Positions 10,392 through 21,519 of a DNA stretch of 64,000 nucleotides are shown one piece after another (positions within the stretch are counted from its first letter, which is position 1; each line of letters opens with the position of its first letter). The translations under genes were made by a program, and so were the position numbers. The stretch is from Balamuthia mandrillaris (Eukaryota > Discosea > Longamoebia > Balamuthiidae), in the NCBI GenBank assembly GCA_031835245.1, contig JAVKOQ010000243.1:1-64000 (forward strand). The letters are read 5' to 3'. A model generated the notes under the pieces. It worked only from the letters and a program-made list of their open reading frames with translations. It did no database searches and was not told the origin of the DNA.

Positions 10392-10733
10392 ACAAGAAGA
10401 AGGGCAACGAAGAGAAGAGAACGACGAAGACCTCCAAACAGATTACATCTGGAGAGTGACGCGTGATTTCCTGAAGTAACATGCTCCGGCGGTAATTCCA
10501 CGAGAGAACGGCTTCGTCTACGTGCGGAAAGGCATGAGCGTCACACAACCCATCTGCCAAAGTGTTCCATTGCAGCACAGAAAACCCTTGCGCCCTGTCT
10601 CCACCTTCTTCTATCGATTTGCACAAGAAGATGAGGGGAGAAATAAAAACTTCACTTGGGTTAGAATTAACTCACCACCCCCGTAGCACGACACAAAACT
10701 GCGCGGCAACAGAGAAGCTTTCTTGTCTTCCAT
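9186..10733 (-). CDS. NOCT: Nocturnin-like EEP-family phosphatase/nuclease
   Basis: Five exons, complement(9186..9767, 10033..10109, 10201..10246, 10432..10610, 10676..10733); phases join exactly, 313 residues. Endonuclease/exonuclease/phosphatase signatures run in order: FSVLQWNTLADGL, ICLEEVDHYDYF (catalytic Glu), NGLFKKK..GNDGCALFYK, VAMTHLKA, VVVGDFNDVP, RTIDYIWYS and YPSDHLALAAEF. The spacing and wording are closest to nocturnin, which removes the 2'-phosphate of NADP(H) and was earlier described as a deadenylase; CCR4-type deadenylase is the alternative. There is no long N-terminal extension or obvious targeting peptide. The 265-base intron 9768-10032 is mostly a TTTG repeat (sense), and the intron before 10432 carries a (CT)n run. 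Confidence 0.88.
9773..9964. repeat. (AAAC)n microsatellite, about 48 units
   Basis: A nearly perfect tetranucleotide array, TTTG on the sense strand, inside an intron of the nocturnin-like gene. Both strands give open frames (KQTN or VCLF repeats), but the array is removed by splicing in the gene model. Confidence 0.95.
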
Positions 10734-11027
10734 CTTCGAAGCCAAGCAGAGGACTAAAGCGGGAAGCACTTTTTCTGTGTTTACGACGACCAGCACTCTA
10801 ACGAGGAAAATAAGAGGAAACGAAATAGCTGAAATAAAAAGAGAGAAACAGAAAGAACAAAGAAAAGAGAGAATGAGGGACAACCCCACCCTCTCTCTGT
10901 TTTTCTGTCCCCCTTTGTTTTTTAAACTTTGTAGTCCCGCTGCGGGATCCGTCATCTAATTTTTACATCTCTATGTAGGAGTTCGGGCAAAAATAAAAGG
11001 GGAGAAAGAAAAAGGAGGGCGCAGAGC
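10734..11027. other. Intergenic between nocturnin-like and calmodulin-like genes
   Basis: About 290 bases: 5' flank of the nocturnin-like gene and 3' flank of the calmodulin-like gene. The nocturnin start could lie slightly upstream if the open frame before ATG 10733 is coding. Nothing else is visible. Confidence 0.4.
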
Positions 11028-11477
11028 TCAGACGCTCATGAGGGTCTTGGCGAACTTGTAGTAGTTGATGCGACCAGAACCGTCAATCTCGGCGTCCTTG
11101 AGCATGGCGTCGGCCTCCTCCGGGGAAAGGGTCTCGCCAATGTTGGTGATCACGTGTCGGATTTCGGCAGCGCTGACGGTACCGGCGCCGTCCTTGTCAA
11201 AGACCTTAAAGGCGGCGATCACGTCCTCTTCTGTGCCGTTGTTCTCCAGCTTTCTGGCCATGATGGTAAGAAACTCGGGAAAGTCAATGTTGGCGTTGGC
11301 GGACTTGCCCATCTCGGAGAGGATCTCCTTCACCTCGGCGTTGGTGGGGCTCGTGCCAAGACTGCGCATCACGGTCCCAAGTTCGGAGGCCTTGATCTTG
11401 CCGTCAGAGTCCTTGTCAAACAGGGAGAAAGCTTCCTTGAACTCAGCAATCTGTTCCTCGCTCAGTTGTTCAACCAT
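11028..11477 (-). CDS. Calmodulin-like EF-hand protein
   Basis: Single exon, 149 residues, the length of calmodulin, opening [22 protein letters not shown]-hand 1 ([12 protein letters not shown]) and EF-hand 3 ([12 protein letters not shown]) keep all ligand positions. EF-hand 2 ([12 protein letters not shown]) has lost the first acidic ligand. EF-hand 4 ([12 protein letters not shown]) has Glu at position 1 and Lys in place of the closing Glu. It therefore probably binds calcium at two sites only, as in divergent calmodulins or myosin light chains. A divergent 5' flank with E2F-like sites is shared with GOT1. Confidence 0.9.
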   Translation of the reverse strand: MVEQLSEEQIAEFKEAFSLFDKDSDGKIKASELGTVMRSLGTSPTNAEVKEILSEMGKSANANIDFPEFLTIMARKLENNGTEEDVIAAFKVFDKDGAGTVSAAEIRHVITNIGETLSPEEADAMLKDAEIDGSGRINYYKFAKTLMSV

Positions 11478-11644
11478 CTTGGGCGAATAGGTATCGTGTG
11501 TATGTGCACAGAAAAAAAAAAAAAGGTAGCAGCAGGACTTTGTGTCGCTTTGTTTTGTTTGTTGCTTCTCGTTGCAATAAGGAGAAAATATTTTTCTTTT
11601 GGTGCTGCAAATAAAAAAGGCGGTACAGAATAAGGAAACGGATC

Positions 11645-11683
11645 TTGGCGGGAAAATTTTGGCGGTAACCCACCTTTCCCGCC
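11645..11683. promoter_or_regulatory. Pair of inverted E2F-like sites in a shared divergent promoter
   Basis: TTGGCGGGAAAA at 11645-11656 and TTTCCCGCC at 11675-11683 match the E2F/DP consensus in opposite orientation. They lie about 170-200 bases before the calmodulin-like ATG (minus) and about 235 bases before the GOT1 ATG (plus). Function is inferred from consensus only. Confidence 0.5.
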
Positions 11684-11917
11684 ATTTTCGCACTGCACAC
11701 GTCAGCCTCAGACTCCGCCTGCAGGCGTCAGCCCCCACACCTGATCTGCTTACGTGTACAATGCTGATGTGGCAACAGACTGCTCGCTTTTTTTGGTAGG
11801 CGAACAAAAAAAAAAGAAAAAGAAAAACAGAAACAAAAGGAGGGGAGAAGAGAGACGAGCAGCGTCTACGCATTTTTTTTTTCTCTTTGGAGGGTGTTGT
11901 GTTAGTGGTTTTCCAAG

Positions 11918-12729
11918 ATGAATGAGGACAGCACGGGAAGCTATTTTTCTATCAGTGATAACCAAAAGATTGGCATCCTTTTGAGTGGATTTGGGCTGTT
12001 CTTCACGTTTTTTGGCGTTTTGCTGTTCTTCGATAGGGGCCTCCTCGCCATTGGCAACGTAAGTTGTTGGAAATCCTTGCTTGGGGAGAGTGAGAGTGGT
12101 ACTGTATATCTTTGTCTCAACAAAACAATTGCAGTTATTGTTCCTTGCTGGTGTGACCTTGGTCATTGGCCCACACAAGACCTTCCTTTTCTTCTTCCAG
12201 AGAAGGAAGATTGTTGGCACCATTTGCTTCCTGGGAGGCATTATGCTTGTCATCTTAGGCTACACCTTCATTGGCATGCTCATAGAGGGCTTTGGCTTTG
12301 CTAACTTGTTTGGGTATGCCCTTTGCTCTTCTCTTGTTTCTTCTCGCTTCTCTCCTCACTGTTCTCTCGTCTCCCGTCCCTCGTCTCCCGTCTCTCGTCT
12401 CTCGTCTCTCGTCTCTCGTCTCTCGTCTCTCGTCTCTCGTCTCCCGTCTCTCGTCTCTCGTCTCTCGTCTCTCGTCTCTCGTCCCTCTTCTCCCCTGTCT
12501 CTGCCCCAATACTGACACCGTGCCACACTAGCGATTTTATGCCAGTAGTTGTGTCTTTCGCGAGGAGGATGCCCATCTTGGGCACCCTGTTGGACCTGCC
12601 TGGCATTCGTCACGTGCGTTCCTGTCCTGTCGAATTCGCTTTCTCTGTTCACTATCAAAGCTAATCTTTCGATCAACTTTACTGTAGGTTGTGGATAGAA
12701 TAGTGGAGTCAAGACGCTTGCCTGTGTAA
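11918..12729 (+). CDS. GOT1: GOT1-family vesicle transport protein
   Basis: Four exons, join(11918..12058, 12135..12313, 12532..12613, 12688..12729), 147 residues, phases consistent. It aligns throughout with eukaryotic GOT1: [33 protein letters not shown], then [30 protein letters not shown] and [19 protein letters not shown]. Four hydrophobic segments are expected in the ER/Golgi membrane. GOT1 acts in ER-to-Golgi and Golgi vesicle traffic. The second intron carries a 7-base pyrimidine repeat. Length and topology match the family, and no residue looks out of place. Confidence 0.93.
12362..12490. repeat. (GTCTCTC)n 7-base intronic repeat
   Basis: About eighteen imperfect copies of a 7-base unit fill the second intron of GOT1. 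Open frames across it (SLVSR or RRETRDE repeats) are artefacts of the repeat. Confidence 0.9.
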
Positions 12730-12923
12730 GAGCCCCAACTCCTAAAACGCGAAGCGAAAAAAAAAAGAAAACACCAAGGTAGTGGCAGAGAGGTCATATT
12801 TTTTGTTTATTTATTTATAGTTGTGGAGATTTTTCTAGAGCACAAGAAAGACTCCCGCAACAAAGGGAAAAATAAGAAGAGAATTGTTCGCAACGAAGCA
12901 CGGAAAAGACTTTACAAAAAGGG

Positions 12924-15116
12924 TTAAATATGATCACCACCTGAGCGTCTTCTTCCATCTCCAAGAGCGGAACTGTTGCTAACGCTTCCCAACAGCGAAG
13001 AAGAGGACGCAGAGTGGCGACTTCCACTGCTGCCGCCTCGGCTGCTGTTGGAAGGACCCACGATGGAAGGTCTACGTTCTCTGTTGAAGATGGAATCGCC
13101 AAACGCCTCTCCAAACCGTTCGTTGTGGGCCAAGTGCCGCCGTTGCCTGGTTTCCTGAAGCTCTGGGTATTTGTATTCACGTCAGGAAGGGAGCAAACAA
13201 AAGAAAGGAGAAAGGAAGGCAAGAAGTCGTACCTTGGGGTTGTCTGGTGCGGCGATATCCAGTATCATGGCTAGACTTGGGAGGAAAGGAAGGCATCATG
13301 TCAGGCGCTTTAGGCAATGGCGAGGAGGAAAAGTATGGGTGGTTCAATGCTTCATGTGCAGTTAGCCTCTTTGCTGGGTTATAGGTGAGCAGCTTGTTAA
13401 GAAGATCAATGCCCTCTCGCGACACGAACTTGAACTTCCGCTCCAGATTGTTGTAGGGCTGGTTTGGCAGCGATATCTTCTTCACGTGGGGCAACTTGGA
13501 GAAACCAGGCCTGTTGTTTTGCGGAAAGGGGTTGTTAACGAAGGGAGAAACAACGAAGGAAGAATAAAGAAGCAGAAAGAAACCATATTTTATCATTGGC
13601 AGTGCCCAAGAGGTCAAAGATGCATTGAATTTGTTCCAGCTCGGTCTTGCCAGGCAAAAACGGCTCGTTCAACAGCAACTCTCCAAATATACATCCGACC
13701 GCCCACATGTCCACTTGGCGCCACGTTTTTTTTCAACCATTCAAAGAATGCAAGACGACTCGTCAGCTAATAAACAACACAACAATGAAATAAGAGAAAG
13801 CAAACCAGCAATAGTGTAGGTCGTATCTCCTAAAAGCAACTCTGGAGCACGATACCACAGCGTGACCACTTTGGGTGTCATTGGCTGGATTGGTTCTCCA
13901 AATATCCGCGCCAAGCCATAGTCGCATAACTTGAGTTCTCCTCTATTGCTGAACAGCAAATTCGATAACTTCAGGTCTCTATGTTTGTTAACATGCGGTG
14001 TTTGCCAGTTAAAGAAGAGGTAAAGAAGGAAGAACAACCACAACAAAGAGGTAAAGAATCCTGCAGATTACCTGTGAATGAAAAAGTTGTCGTGCATGTA
14101 GGCGATGGCCCGAAGCAGCTGTCGCAGAAGGCATTTCACTTCAGACTCGGAAAACGGTTTCTTCATGTTGTCAATGAGACCAGCGAGGTCATGTTCCACG
14201 TATTCAAACACTAAAAACATTCTGTTTTTTCGTTAACGTTCACCAGTATTTTCAGAGCAGAGAGCAGAGAATAGAGAGCAGAGAAGAGCTAGCAAGACGG
14301 AACGCACGAGTCAAGTCTGTTGCCAACAACGACGTCAAGCAACTGGACAACGTTGGGATGGTTGAGCTCCTTGAGGATGGAGATCTCTCGCAGGCATGTG
14401 ATAGGAATGCCGTCTCTCTCTCGCTCCATTCGTACTTTCTTCAGCGCAACAATTCTTCCTGTTCGCCTGTCCCTTCCTTTAACTATGCGGTTGCGAAGAA
14501 CTCGATCAGCGAAAAGACAGAGGAAAACGGGACAGTGGTAGAAGAGCTGAAGCAGAAGAGAACGAGAGAACGAGAGAAGAGGAGAAACAAAGAACGTACA
14601 AACAACGCCATAGGTGCCTTCTCCTATGCGATCCAACTTCTCGTATTGTTCTACGGAACGGCACTGACCGTACAGAGAGCGACGAACATAGCTGCGCAGC
14701 GCCTCAGCCGCTCCTCGCTGCAAGCTTCCGCCTCGGCTCGGAGAAGAGGCTGCAGAAGAAGAGCTTCGCTCCAGATCTTCGCTGCTCTCGCTTTGATGTT
14801 TTCTCTTTCTCTGCGAGCTGGAGGAAGCCGGAGCTACAAATCGAGTAGAGGAGGAAGAATAGGAGGAACGCCTCGGGGCAGGTGCCTCAAAGATGCTGGC
14901 CAGCGTGAGGGGCTCTTCGGCGGGTGCCTCTTCCAAACCGGCTGGCTGGACCAAGGGTCGAACGATGGGAGCAGAGGTCCGTCGGCTGTTGTGCGTTCGT
15001 TGTCTTTTGCTGTGTTGTGTCTGTGCTGGCACCGTGGTGGTGGTGGTGGTGGCTCTCAGCGTTGCCCCTACCGGAGGAGGAGGAGGAGGAGGTGCCTCTC
15101 TCGAATCTTTGTTCAT
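12924..15116 (-). CDS. CDK10: CDK10-type cyclin-dependent kinase
   Basis: Seven exons, complement(12924..13162, 13233..13510, 13584..13713, 13806..13978, 14072..14221, 14308..14482, 14600..15116), about 553 residues. After a disordered Pro/Ser/Thr-rich N-terminus of about 140 residues comes a full kinase: [30 protein letters not shown] in the PSTAIRE position, [11 protein letters not shown] in place of DFG, and [12 protein letters not shown]. The segment [20 protein letters not shown], unusual among CDKs, is shared with CDK10; CDK11 is the next best call. CDK10 pairs with cyclin M and acts in transcription and ETS control in animals. The C-terminal tail (residues about 475-553) is Ser/Arg-rich and unrelated to animal CDK10. 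Confidence 0.9.
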
Positions 15117-15288
15117 CTTTCTTTCTTTCTTTTTGTTTCCTAAAGAAAAAAATAGTTGATGGTGGTTGGATTCGAAATGGGGCTTCCGCCGCAGCGGGTT
15201 CGACTCCCGGTAACAACAGGTTTTTTTTGTTAGATAAAAAAATAAGAAAAGAAAAAGAAAAAAGAAAAGAAAGAGAGGGCCCACCACG

Positions 15289-16482
15289 ATGAGCAAAAGA
15301 AATGGTTGGGAGCTCGTGGCGGTACCTTCCTGGGACACGGCTGAGGATGACGGCGGAAAAGACGCACCGGTGTTCCAGTTAGCGAAGGAGCTGCCGCCCG
15401 ATCATCCGCAACGGAACAATCCCAATAAAAAGCGGAAGCGAAAGCGGAACAGGAAGCACGAGAGTCAACAACCCGAGCAGACAACAAAGGCAAAAGGGGA
15501 GGACGCCAGGGCGTCCCCTGCCAAAGAAGCAGTAGCAGGAGCAAAAGAAGAGGCTACCCAGAAGAAGAGAGAACCCAAACGAAGGAAGACGGTAGAGAAG
15601 AAGCAAAAGAGCGGAAACCCCAACCAACAGCAAAACCAAGTCGCTGCAGCTTCTCCTCCAAAGAGAAAAGGACCGCCGCTACCTCAACAACAACAACAAC
15701 AACAACAAAAACCACCAACACAACAGCAAAAGCAAAAGCAACAACAGCCACAAAAACGACAACAAAACCCAAAACAACAACCAAAGAAGCAAACTGCTCT
15801 TTCGTCCAGGCCTGGAGCCACAACAGCAGCAGCGGGAGGTGCTCCTCCTCCGATGACCGCCCTCCAACAAAAGCTCTACCAGAAGCTACGCGGCTCTCGT
15901 TTTCGTTGGCTCAACGAGCAGCTCTACTCGGTGAGCGGGGACGAGGCCAAGCGTCTTTTTGACGAGAACCCTGACTACTTTCAGGAGTATCACAGTGGCT
16001 TTTCGGAGCAGGTCTCCTCCTGGCCTGTTAATCCTGTGGATCAGATCATACGTTCGTTGGAAGAAGAAGGAGAGGACGAAGAGAAAGGAGCCAAGGGAAA
16101 GAGGCAGAAACGAAAGAAGAAGCAGAAGAAGTTGTGCATTGCCGATTTTGGATGCGGAGAGGCAAAGATTGGGGCTACCTTAGGCAAAAAGCACACCGTC
16201 TATTCATTTGACTTGGTGGCTGTCAATGAGCACGTTACTGCTTGTGATATTGCCAATGTAACCTCCCTTGCTCTCTATCTCAACTCTCTCCCTCTCCTTT
16301 CTGTCGGTTTTTTGAGCTCTCTATCTTTTTATCTATTGGTATTAACTAACTCAAATAAACAAAAAACAAAGGTACCACTGGAAAATGAGTCTGTCGATGT
16401 TGCTATCTTTTGTCTTTCGTTGATGGGATCCAACTTTATGGACTTTTTGGAAGAGGCACACCGCGTATTGAAACCAGGGTTC

Positions 16483-16522
<40 letters not shown>

Positions 16523-16821
16523 CTAATAATTACCTTTCCAAACAAAGTGGACGTCTGAAGATAGCAGAAGTTAAATCAAGATTTGGAAGTCCAGCACGAG
16601 TAAAACAATTTCAACAAGCATTGCATTCATTGGGTTTCGACTTGTTAGAGGAGGTGAGCTCTATCCTCTTCTCTTCTATATTATTATTCCTTGCAAACAC
16701 TTACATTTGTCGATAGGATGATAGCAATAAGATGTTTGTCCGAATGGAGCTCAACAAAAGCGATAGAGAAAGCGTGAAAGTGGACTTTCAACTCAATGTT
16801 TGCCGATACAAGAAACGTTAA
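15289..16821 (+). CDS. RRP8: RRP8-like rRNA adenine methyltransferase
   Basis: Four exons, join(15289..16257, 16372..16478, 16548..16653, 16717..16821), 428 residues, phases intact. The N-terminal 180 residues are Lys/Arg/Gln-rich and nucleolus-like. The C-terminal half is the RRP8 methyltransferase: [15 protein letters not shown], the SAM-binding motif [65 protein letters not shown]. Yeast and human RRP8 make m1A in large-subunit 25S/28S rRNA. The catalytic Rossmann segments are complete. Intron 2 starts with a (CT)n run just after the donor. Confidence 0.95.
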
Positions 16822-16922
16822 CCAAGAGCAGCTGAAAAACGAGGGCGTAAGTCGAGGAAAAGATGGCATAGAAACAACAAAAAAAACTGGTTATTTTAAA
16901 ATACTAAACTATGAAACAACAC

Positions 16923-18698
16923 TTATTTCCTTCTGTTGGAGGCGTCAATACACTGGGACTTCTTCATGGAAGAGATACCCCACAGAGACTCCTCCGACTC
17001 GAAGCGAACATTCCTCAAGTAAGCATAGAGTTCAGAGTTCCTCCGTATGACGTTCTTCTGCTTTCGCTGCAACACGTAAATCTCATAGAGGATCTTGCCC
17101 CAAAGTTGCAACTTGCACAAGTTAAGCCTGCCAGATGGAAGCACCGTTGGGTTCTCGTTGATGGCGGTCAAGTACTTGGCGTAAATACCAGCAAACGGGA
17201 TGACCAACGCTGGTAGCTTGTTGTTGCTTTCGTCCTCTTCCTCTTCTTCGTTTGCTTCTTCTGTCCCTTCTTCGTTGTTGTGGTTGATGTCTTCGTTGTT
17301 GTTGTTGTTGGGGACCTCTCCTGCATCTTCTTCCGTTGTGGTTGTCACATCCGAAAGAGTTTTTGCTTTGTCGGAAGAAGTTTGAAGCACGCGGGTGGAT
17401 GAAGATGGCAGCTGAACACGGTTAAACTGACTTCTTTCCAATCTTCTGACTTCCTTATGAATAAGCTCCTTGTAGATCTTGTCGTTCTTGTTGGTCTCAG
17501 AGAAGAACATCTGCGCCTTCATGCGTTCGTAGGCGACGATCAGCTTCGAGGGCAGCTCCTTGAGAAGAGGTTCAACTGCTCTGGCGGCCACCTGTAAGTT
17601 CAACCCGCAAAGAATGGCCATCGTCGTCGCAAAGTTGCGCATCTCCATGCATTTCTATTTGTTTGAGTTGTTAAGAATGAGAAGGGAGACAAAGAGAAGA
17701 TAAGAGAGGAAACAGAAGACAGAAGTGAGAGCAAGCGTACATCGGCAACAGCAATAAACTTGGCGATAACTTTGGCCTGACTCTTGTGGGTGATGACCTG
17801 AGTGGCTACCCAAAAGCTGATCTTGTTGTAATTGTCGGAGAGTGGTTTGAGGGTGTTCACAATGTCTCTCAACAGCTCGGTCGGTTCTATCCTACAAAAC
17901 AGCTCAAACTCCATTCGAGTGAGCTCCTTCGCAAGGTCATTGACTTTAAGCTTCGTCAACGAGAGAGAGAGCGAAGAGGGCGCAGAATGAGACGATGAAG
18001 TGTCCGACTTTTTGTGGTTTGAGCCACCGCCAGAGCGAACAGGAGTAGACGGGTTATAAGATGAGGAAGGAGAGTCGAAAAGCGGATTCGGACGATGCCG
18101 ATGTTGTTGCAGCGCAGAAGAAAGGAACGCACCAGTGGGCGAGGTTGAAGGGATTGACATGGAGGCATGCTTGTCTCGGACGGTGATGTGGCTTCCGTTT
18201 GCACGAGTAGATGAAGTGGGAGAACAAATGGTATAAGTAGAATGAGAAGACTTGGCTCTGTTGGCGAGTAAAGAGGCCTCAGTGATGGTTCCACCGGCAG
18301 CAATATTCCTAGGTTTGATGTTGTGTCCTCGAGGACTGATGCAAGCAGGTATCTTCACGTTGGTGTTGTTTGTCGAGATAGAAGAGGAAGGAGAAGAAAC
18401 AGAAGACAGATCCAATGAGTGAACCTGAGAAGAGGCAGCAGAGGAAGAAGCAGAAGAGGGAAGCTTCATGGCCTTGGCAGCTGCATTTCTCTTCTGGTTG
18501 GTGCCAGAGAGAGCCCATACTTTCATGCGGATGAAGCGAGACTCCTCCTTGAGAGAGTCCTTCTGCATGCGTTGGGTAAGCCGGAAGAGCAACTTGTGGT
18601 AGGGTTGAGTCTCCCATGGCAACAAACTCACCCATTCTTGTAGGAAATAAGCCAAACGACGGCTGCGCGTAGGTTTTTGCAGCAATGGTTAATGACTG

Positions 18699-18729
<31 letters not shown>

Positions 18730-21157
18730 ACAAACCGAAGGTGGATCAACTGCTCTCGTTCCAAGTCCAGGTCTCTGTTCCAGGGCTTCAATCTTCTGTC
18801 TCTCATTCCTTCCACTTTCAACATCTCTCGTTGCCTCTTCTCCTCCAACCGCGCATTCTCATAAGAACTCTGCATCGTTGCCATCTCCCCATCGTTGTTG
18901 GAAGATGCTGAAGGAGCAGTTAACATGTTGGCATAGCTCTCAAAGGATTCAGCTTCAGCTTTGGCTTTAGCTCGTTTCTTGTGCACCGCTGCAAAGAACT
19001 GGAGAGATTCTTCGCGTGGCATATGATACTCGGCGAAGACCATGCGAAGCAAGTCGAGAGGAGAAAGGCCATACATGGTATAGGCCAACAAAAAGTGGTT
19101 CAAGAGATGGCGATCCCTCCACCGACTACTTCCACTTCTCCCTCTATCGCTGTCGCTGCCAATTGCATCTCCATTCTTCGTTTCGTCGTTGGTACCAAAG
19201 GACGAAGAAGAAAGCAGATGGTCACCCGAACCAGAAGCAAAAGAGGCCAGACCAAATCCAAAGGTGGAAGATGAAGAGGAGGAAGAGGACGCAGCAGCCT
19301 TCAGGTTTCTCTCTCGCTCCAGCTCTTTCTCCTCGTTCCAATTATAGTACACGACCAAAGCAAAGAGTTGCTCCAACGTGGCTCCACGAGATTCCAACAG
19401 CTCTTTTCGTCGAAGGAAACATGTCGCTGCGTCTTCTTCCTTAATAGTAGAATTATCGTCCTTTGACCTTCCATCACGTCGTTCTTTCTCTTTCCGTCTC
19501 TCTCGTTTGTGCTTTTTGTCTTTCTTGCGAGAGGTTTTGTCCCTCCTTCTGTCCCTGCTTCTCTGAGTGGTTATTTTGGAGGAGCTGTTCGACTCGAGGA
19601 GGGAAGAGAGGTAAGTAGAAAGATCTTCAGCATCTTCACCTTCATCAGCCTCTTCGCTGTCCTTCGTTTCTTGTGGGTCTTCTGCTATTGTTGCACAAAG
19701 AATGAACAGCCATCAGGCAAAAGGAAAGAAGATAACGAAAACAAAAACATACCTTCAGAGTTCTTCTTAACCACTCTGGCAATGGTATTCTTTAGCAAAG
19801 AGCTCCTTCTGCGTTTCTTCTTCTTTTCCTCTTTCTTGTCCTTCCTTTGGATTTCGCGGTCCTGTTTCTCCTTCTCCATCTCCTCCCTCAACAGCTTCTT
19901 CAGGTCTGAGGAAGACTTGCTCCTTCTCCTCCTTTTCTCCACCGGAAGATGAATGCGCACAGAACCAGCTCTGCCACCGGCTGGCATCATCGATGCAGAA
20001 CTTTTGTCTTCCATCACGTGCGACGTAGACAACAAAATCTCTTCCATTGACGTGGAAGAGGATCCTTCCGTTGAGTCGCAGTTGTTGAGATCGGCATCAC
20101 TCGGGCGTCTACTACGGCTGATGCGTGGTGTTGCAGCTTCACGAATGCTGTCCTGTCGGCTGACGCTATCTCTGTCCTTCTTCATCCGGAGCTTGCTCAA
20201 ACTTCGTCTGGCACGTCCTTTTCGCTTCTCTTTGTTGCGAGTGTTGTTGTGTTGTAGCTCTTCATCCTCTTTACCGACGAATTCACCGCTTTCCTCGTGC
20301 AAACCAACGTCGTCGTTGTTCTTCGTTGGCGCATCCGCAAAGAGAAGAAACGGGGAAAAAGGTTTGTCTCCTGCCGCTGCTTCCTCTTTTTCTTCGTCTT
20401 CCTCCCACAAACGACCATCTTCCTCCGCCCACAAAACCCTCTTCTCCACGAACGTGTGCACAAAGTGATGGTCGGCAAGGCACCACGACTTTCTTCTCTG
20501 ATGACGAAGAGCCTCATCCACTTCTACTCTTTTCCTCCGCTTCTGTTGCTTCATATTTTGTTCGGTATTGTTGTTCTCCTCATCGTCGATAGCATTCATG
20601 ACGAGCTCTTCGTTAGGCGCTGCTCTACTAATGTGCTTGGCAAGCGCACTGCCTTGCTTGCTTGCGTCAGTCGCTGCTCCACATGCGGATGGCGGGTTGT
20701 GCAATCTTTTGCGATCGACAGAGCCCAAGCTACGAGCCTTCTTCTTGGTGGTCGCCACTCCGGGAAAGAACTTTAAATTCTCCTGCTCTACTGCTTTCTT
20801 GATTTCCATGTACATCGTGTTATCGCTTTGGTTCTCCTTGTTCTTGGTGGCCTCCTCTTCCGCGCTGTGAAGGTCGTCTACAACTTCGTCGTCGTCATCA
20901 TCATCGAGGGCAGCAGTGAACAAGTTCTTTTGGCGTGGAAGGGAGGATGACAGATGGTTCTCCTCTTCGGGCAGAAGACGGCCGTGTTTGCTTGTTGTTG
21001 GGCCATAGTAACCGGCTTTGGCAGCGGCCCGTTGAGCAGCCATCAACTCCATGTCAATGCCTCGGCTGAGAAAGGTGTAGAACAGCGTATCTGAACTCAC
21101 CTCTCGCTTGTGTAGTCTCTTGCTCTGTTGCTCGTGACGCAGTGGTGTCACGCTCAT
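16923..21157 (-). CDS. Ras guanine nucleotide exchange factor (REM + CDC25 domains)
   Basis: Four exons, complement(16923..17654, 17741..18662, 18736..19684, 19753..21157), 1335 residues, all phases consistent. The first 540 residues are charged and disordered with basic runs. A RasGEF N-terminal (REM) domain follows at about 565-690 (GATLEQLFALVVYYNWN, RHLLNHFLLAYTMYGLSPLD), with a Ser-rich insertion, and a helical continuation (RLAYFLQEWVSLLPWE). The CDC25 catalytic domain spans about 1015-1300: NDLAKELTRMEFELFCRIEP, NYNKISFWVATQVITH, FIAVADKCMEMRNFATTMAI, LVIPFAGIYAKYLTAINENP. Such proteins load GTP on Ras/Rap; amoebozoans have many. The catalytic domain carries a long acidic/Asn insertion near residue 1165. 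No extra domain (PH, LRR, DEP) was recognised. Confidence 0.92.
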
Positions 21158-21519
21158 CTTTTTTTTTTAAAGAGAGGAGATAAATTTGTAAGAAAATAAA
21201 CTCAGAGAGGCAAAACAAGCGTAACAAAAGAACAAGAATGGAATGTACCTTGACAATATGTTGGGTTGTTATACACTCTCTTAGGTATGTTTTCCTTCCG
21301 TCAGCTTTTTCTAATTCCTTTTTGTCTCTCTCTTTGTTGGTCTTTCTTTTCTCTCTTCGATAATTTTTATTATTTTTTTTTTGGGTTGCTGGCAATAACC
21401 GTTATCCCACCACGAAGGGAAGTAACCGTTGCTTAAATTTTTCGTTTTGGCGGGAAAACCGAAAAAAAAAGGCGTCGACACCTCCATTTTTTGTAGACAA
21501 AGAAAGACACACAGTGGTG
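21158..21519. other. Intergenic; 5' flank of RasGEF
   Basis: Holds an E2F-like TTTTGGCGGGAAAA at 21446-21459 and CGTCGACA near 21473, about 290-320 bases before the RasGEF ATG. No gene seen. Confidence 0.5.

Noticed and set aside
15155-15220. tRNA-like 3' half (GGTTCGACTCCC B-box with partial T stem)
   Set aside because: Only a B-box and four of five T-stem pairs are visible; acceptor pairing is weak (5 of 7), the whole would be about 63 nt, and no A-box or anticodon arm fits.
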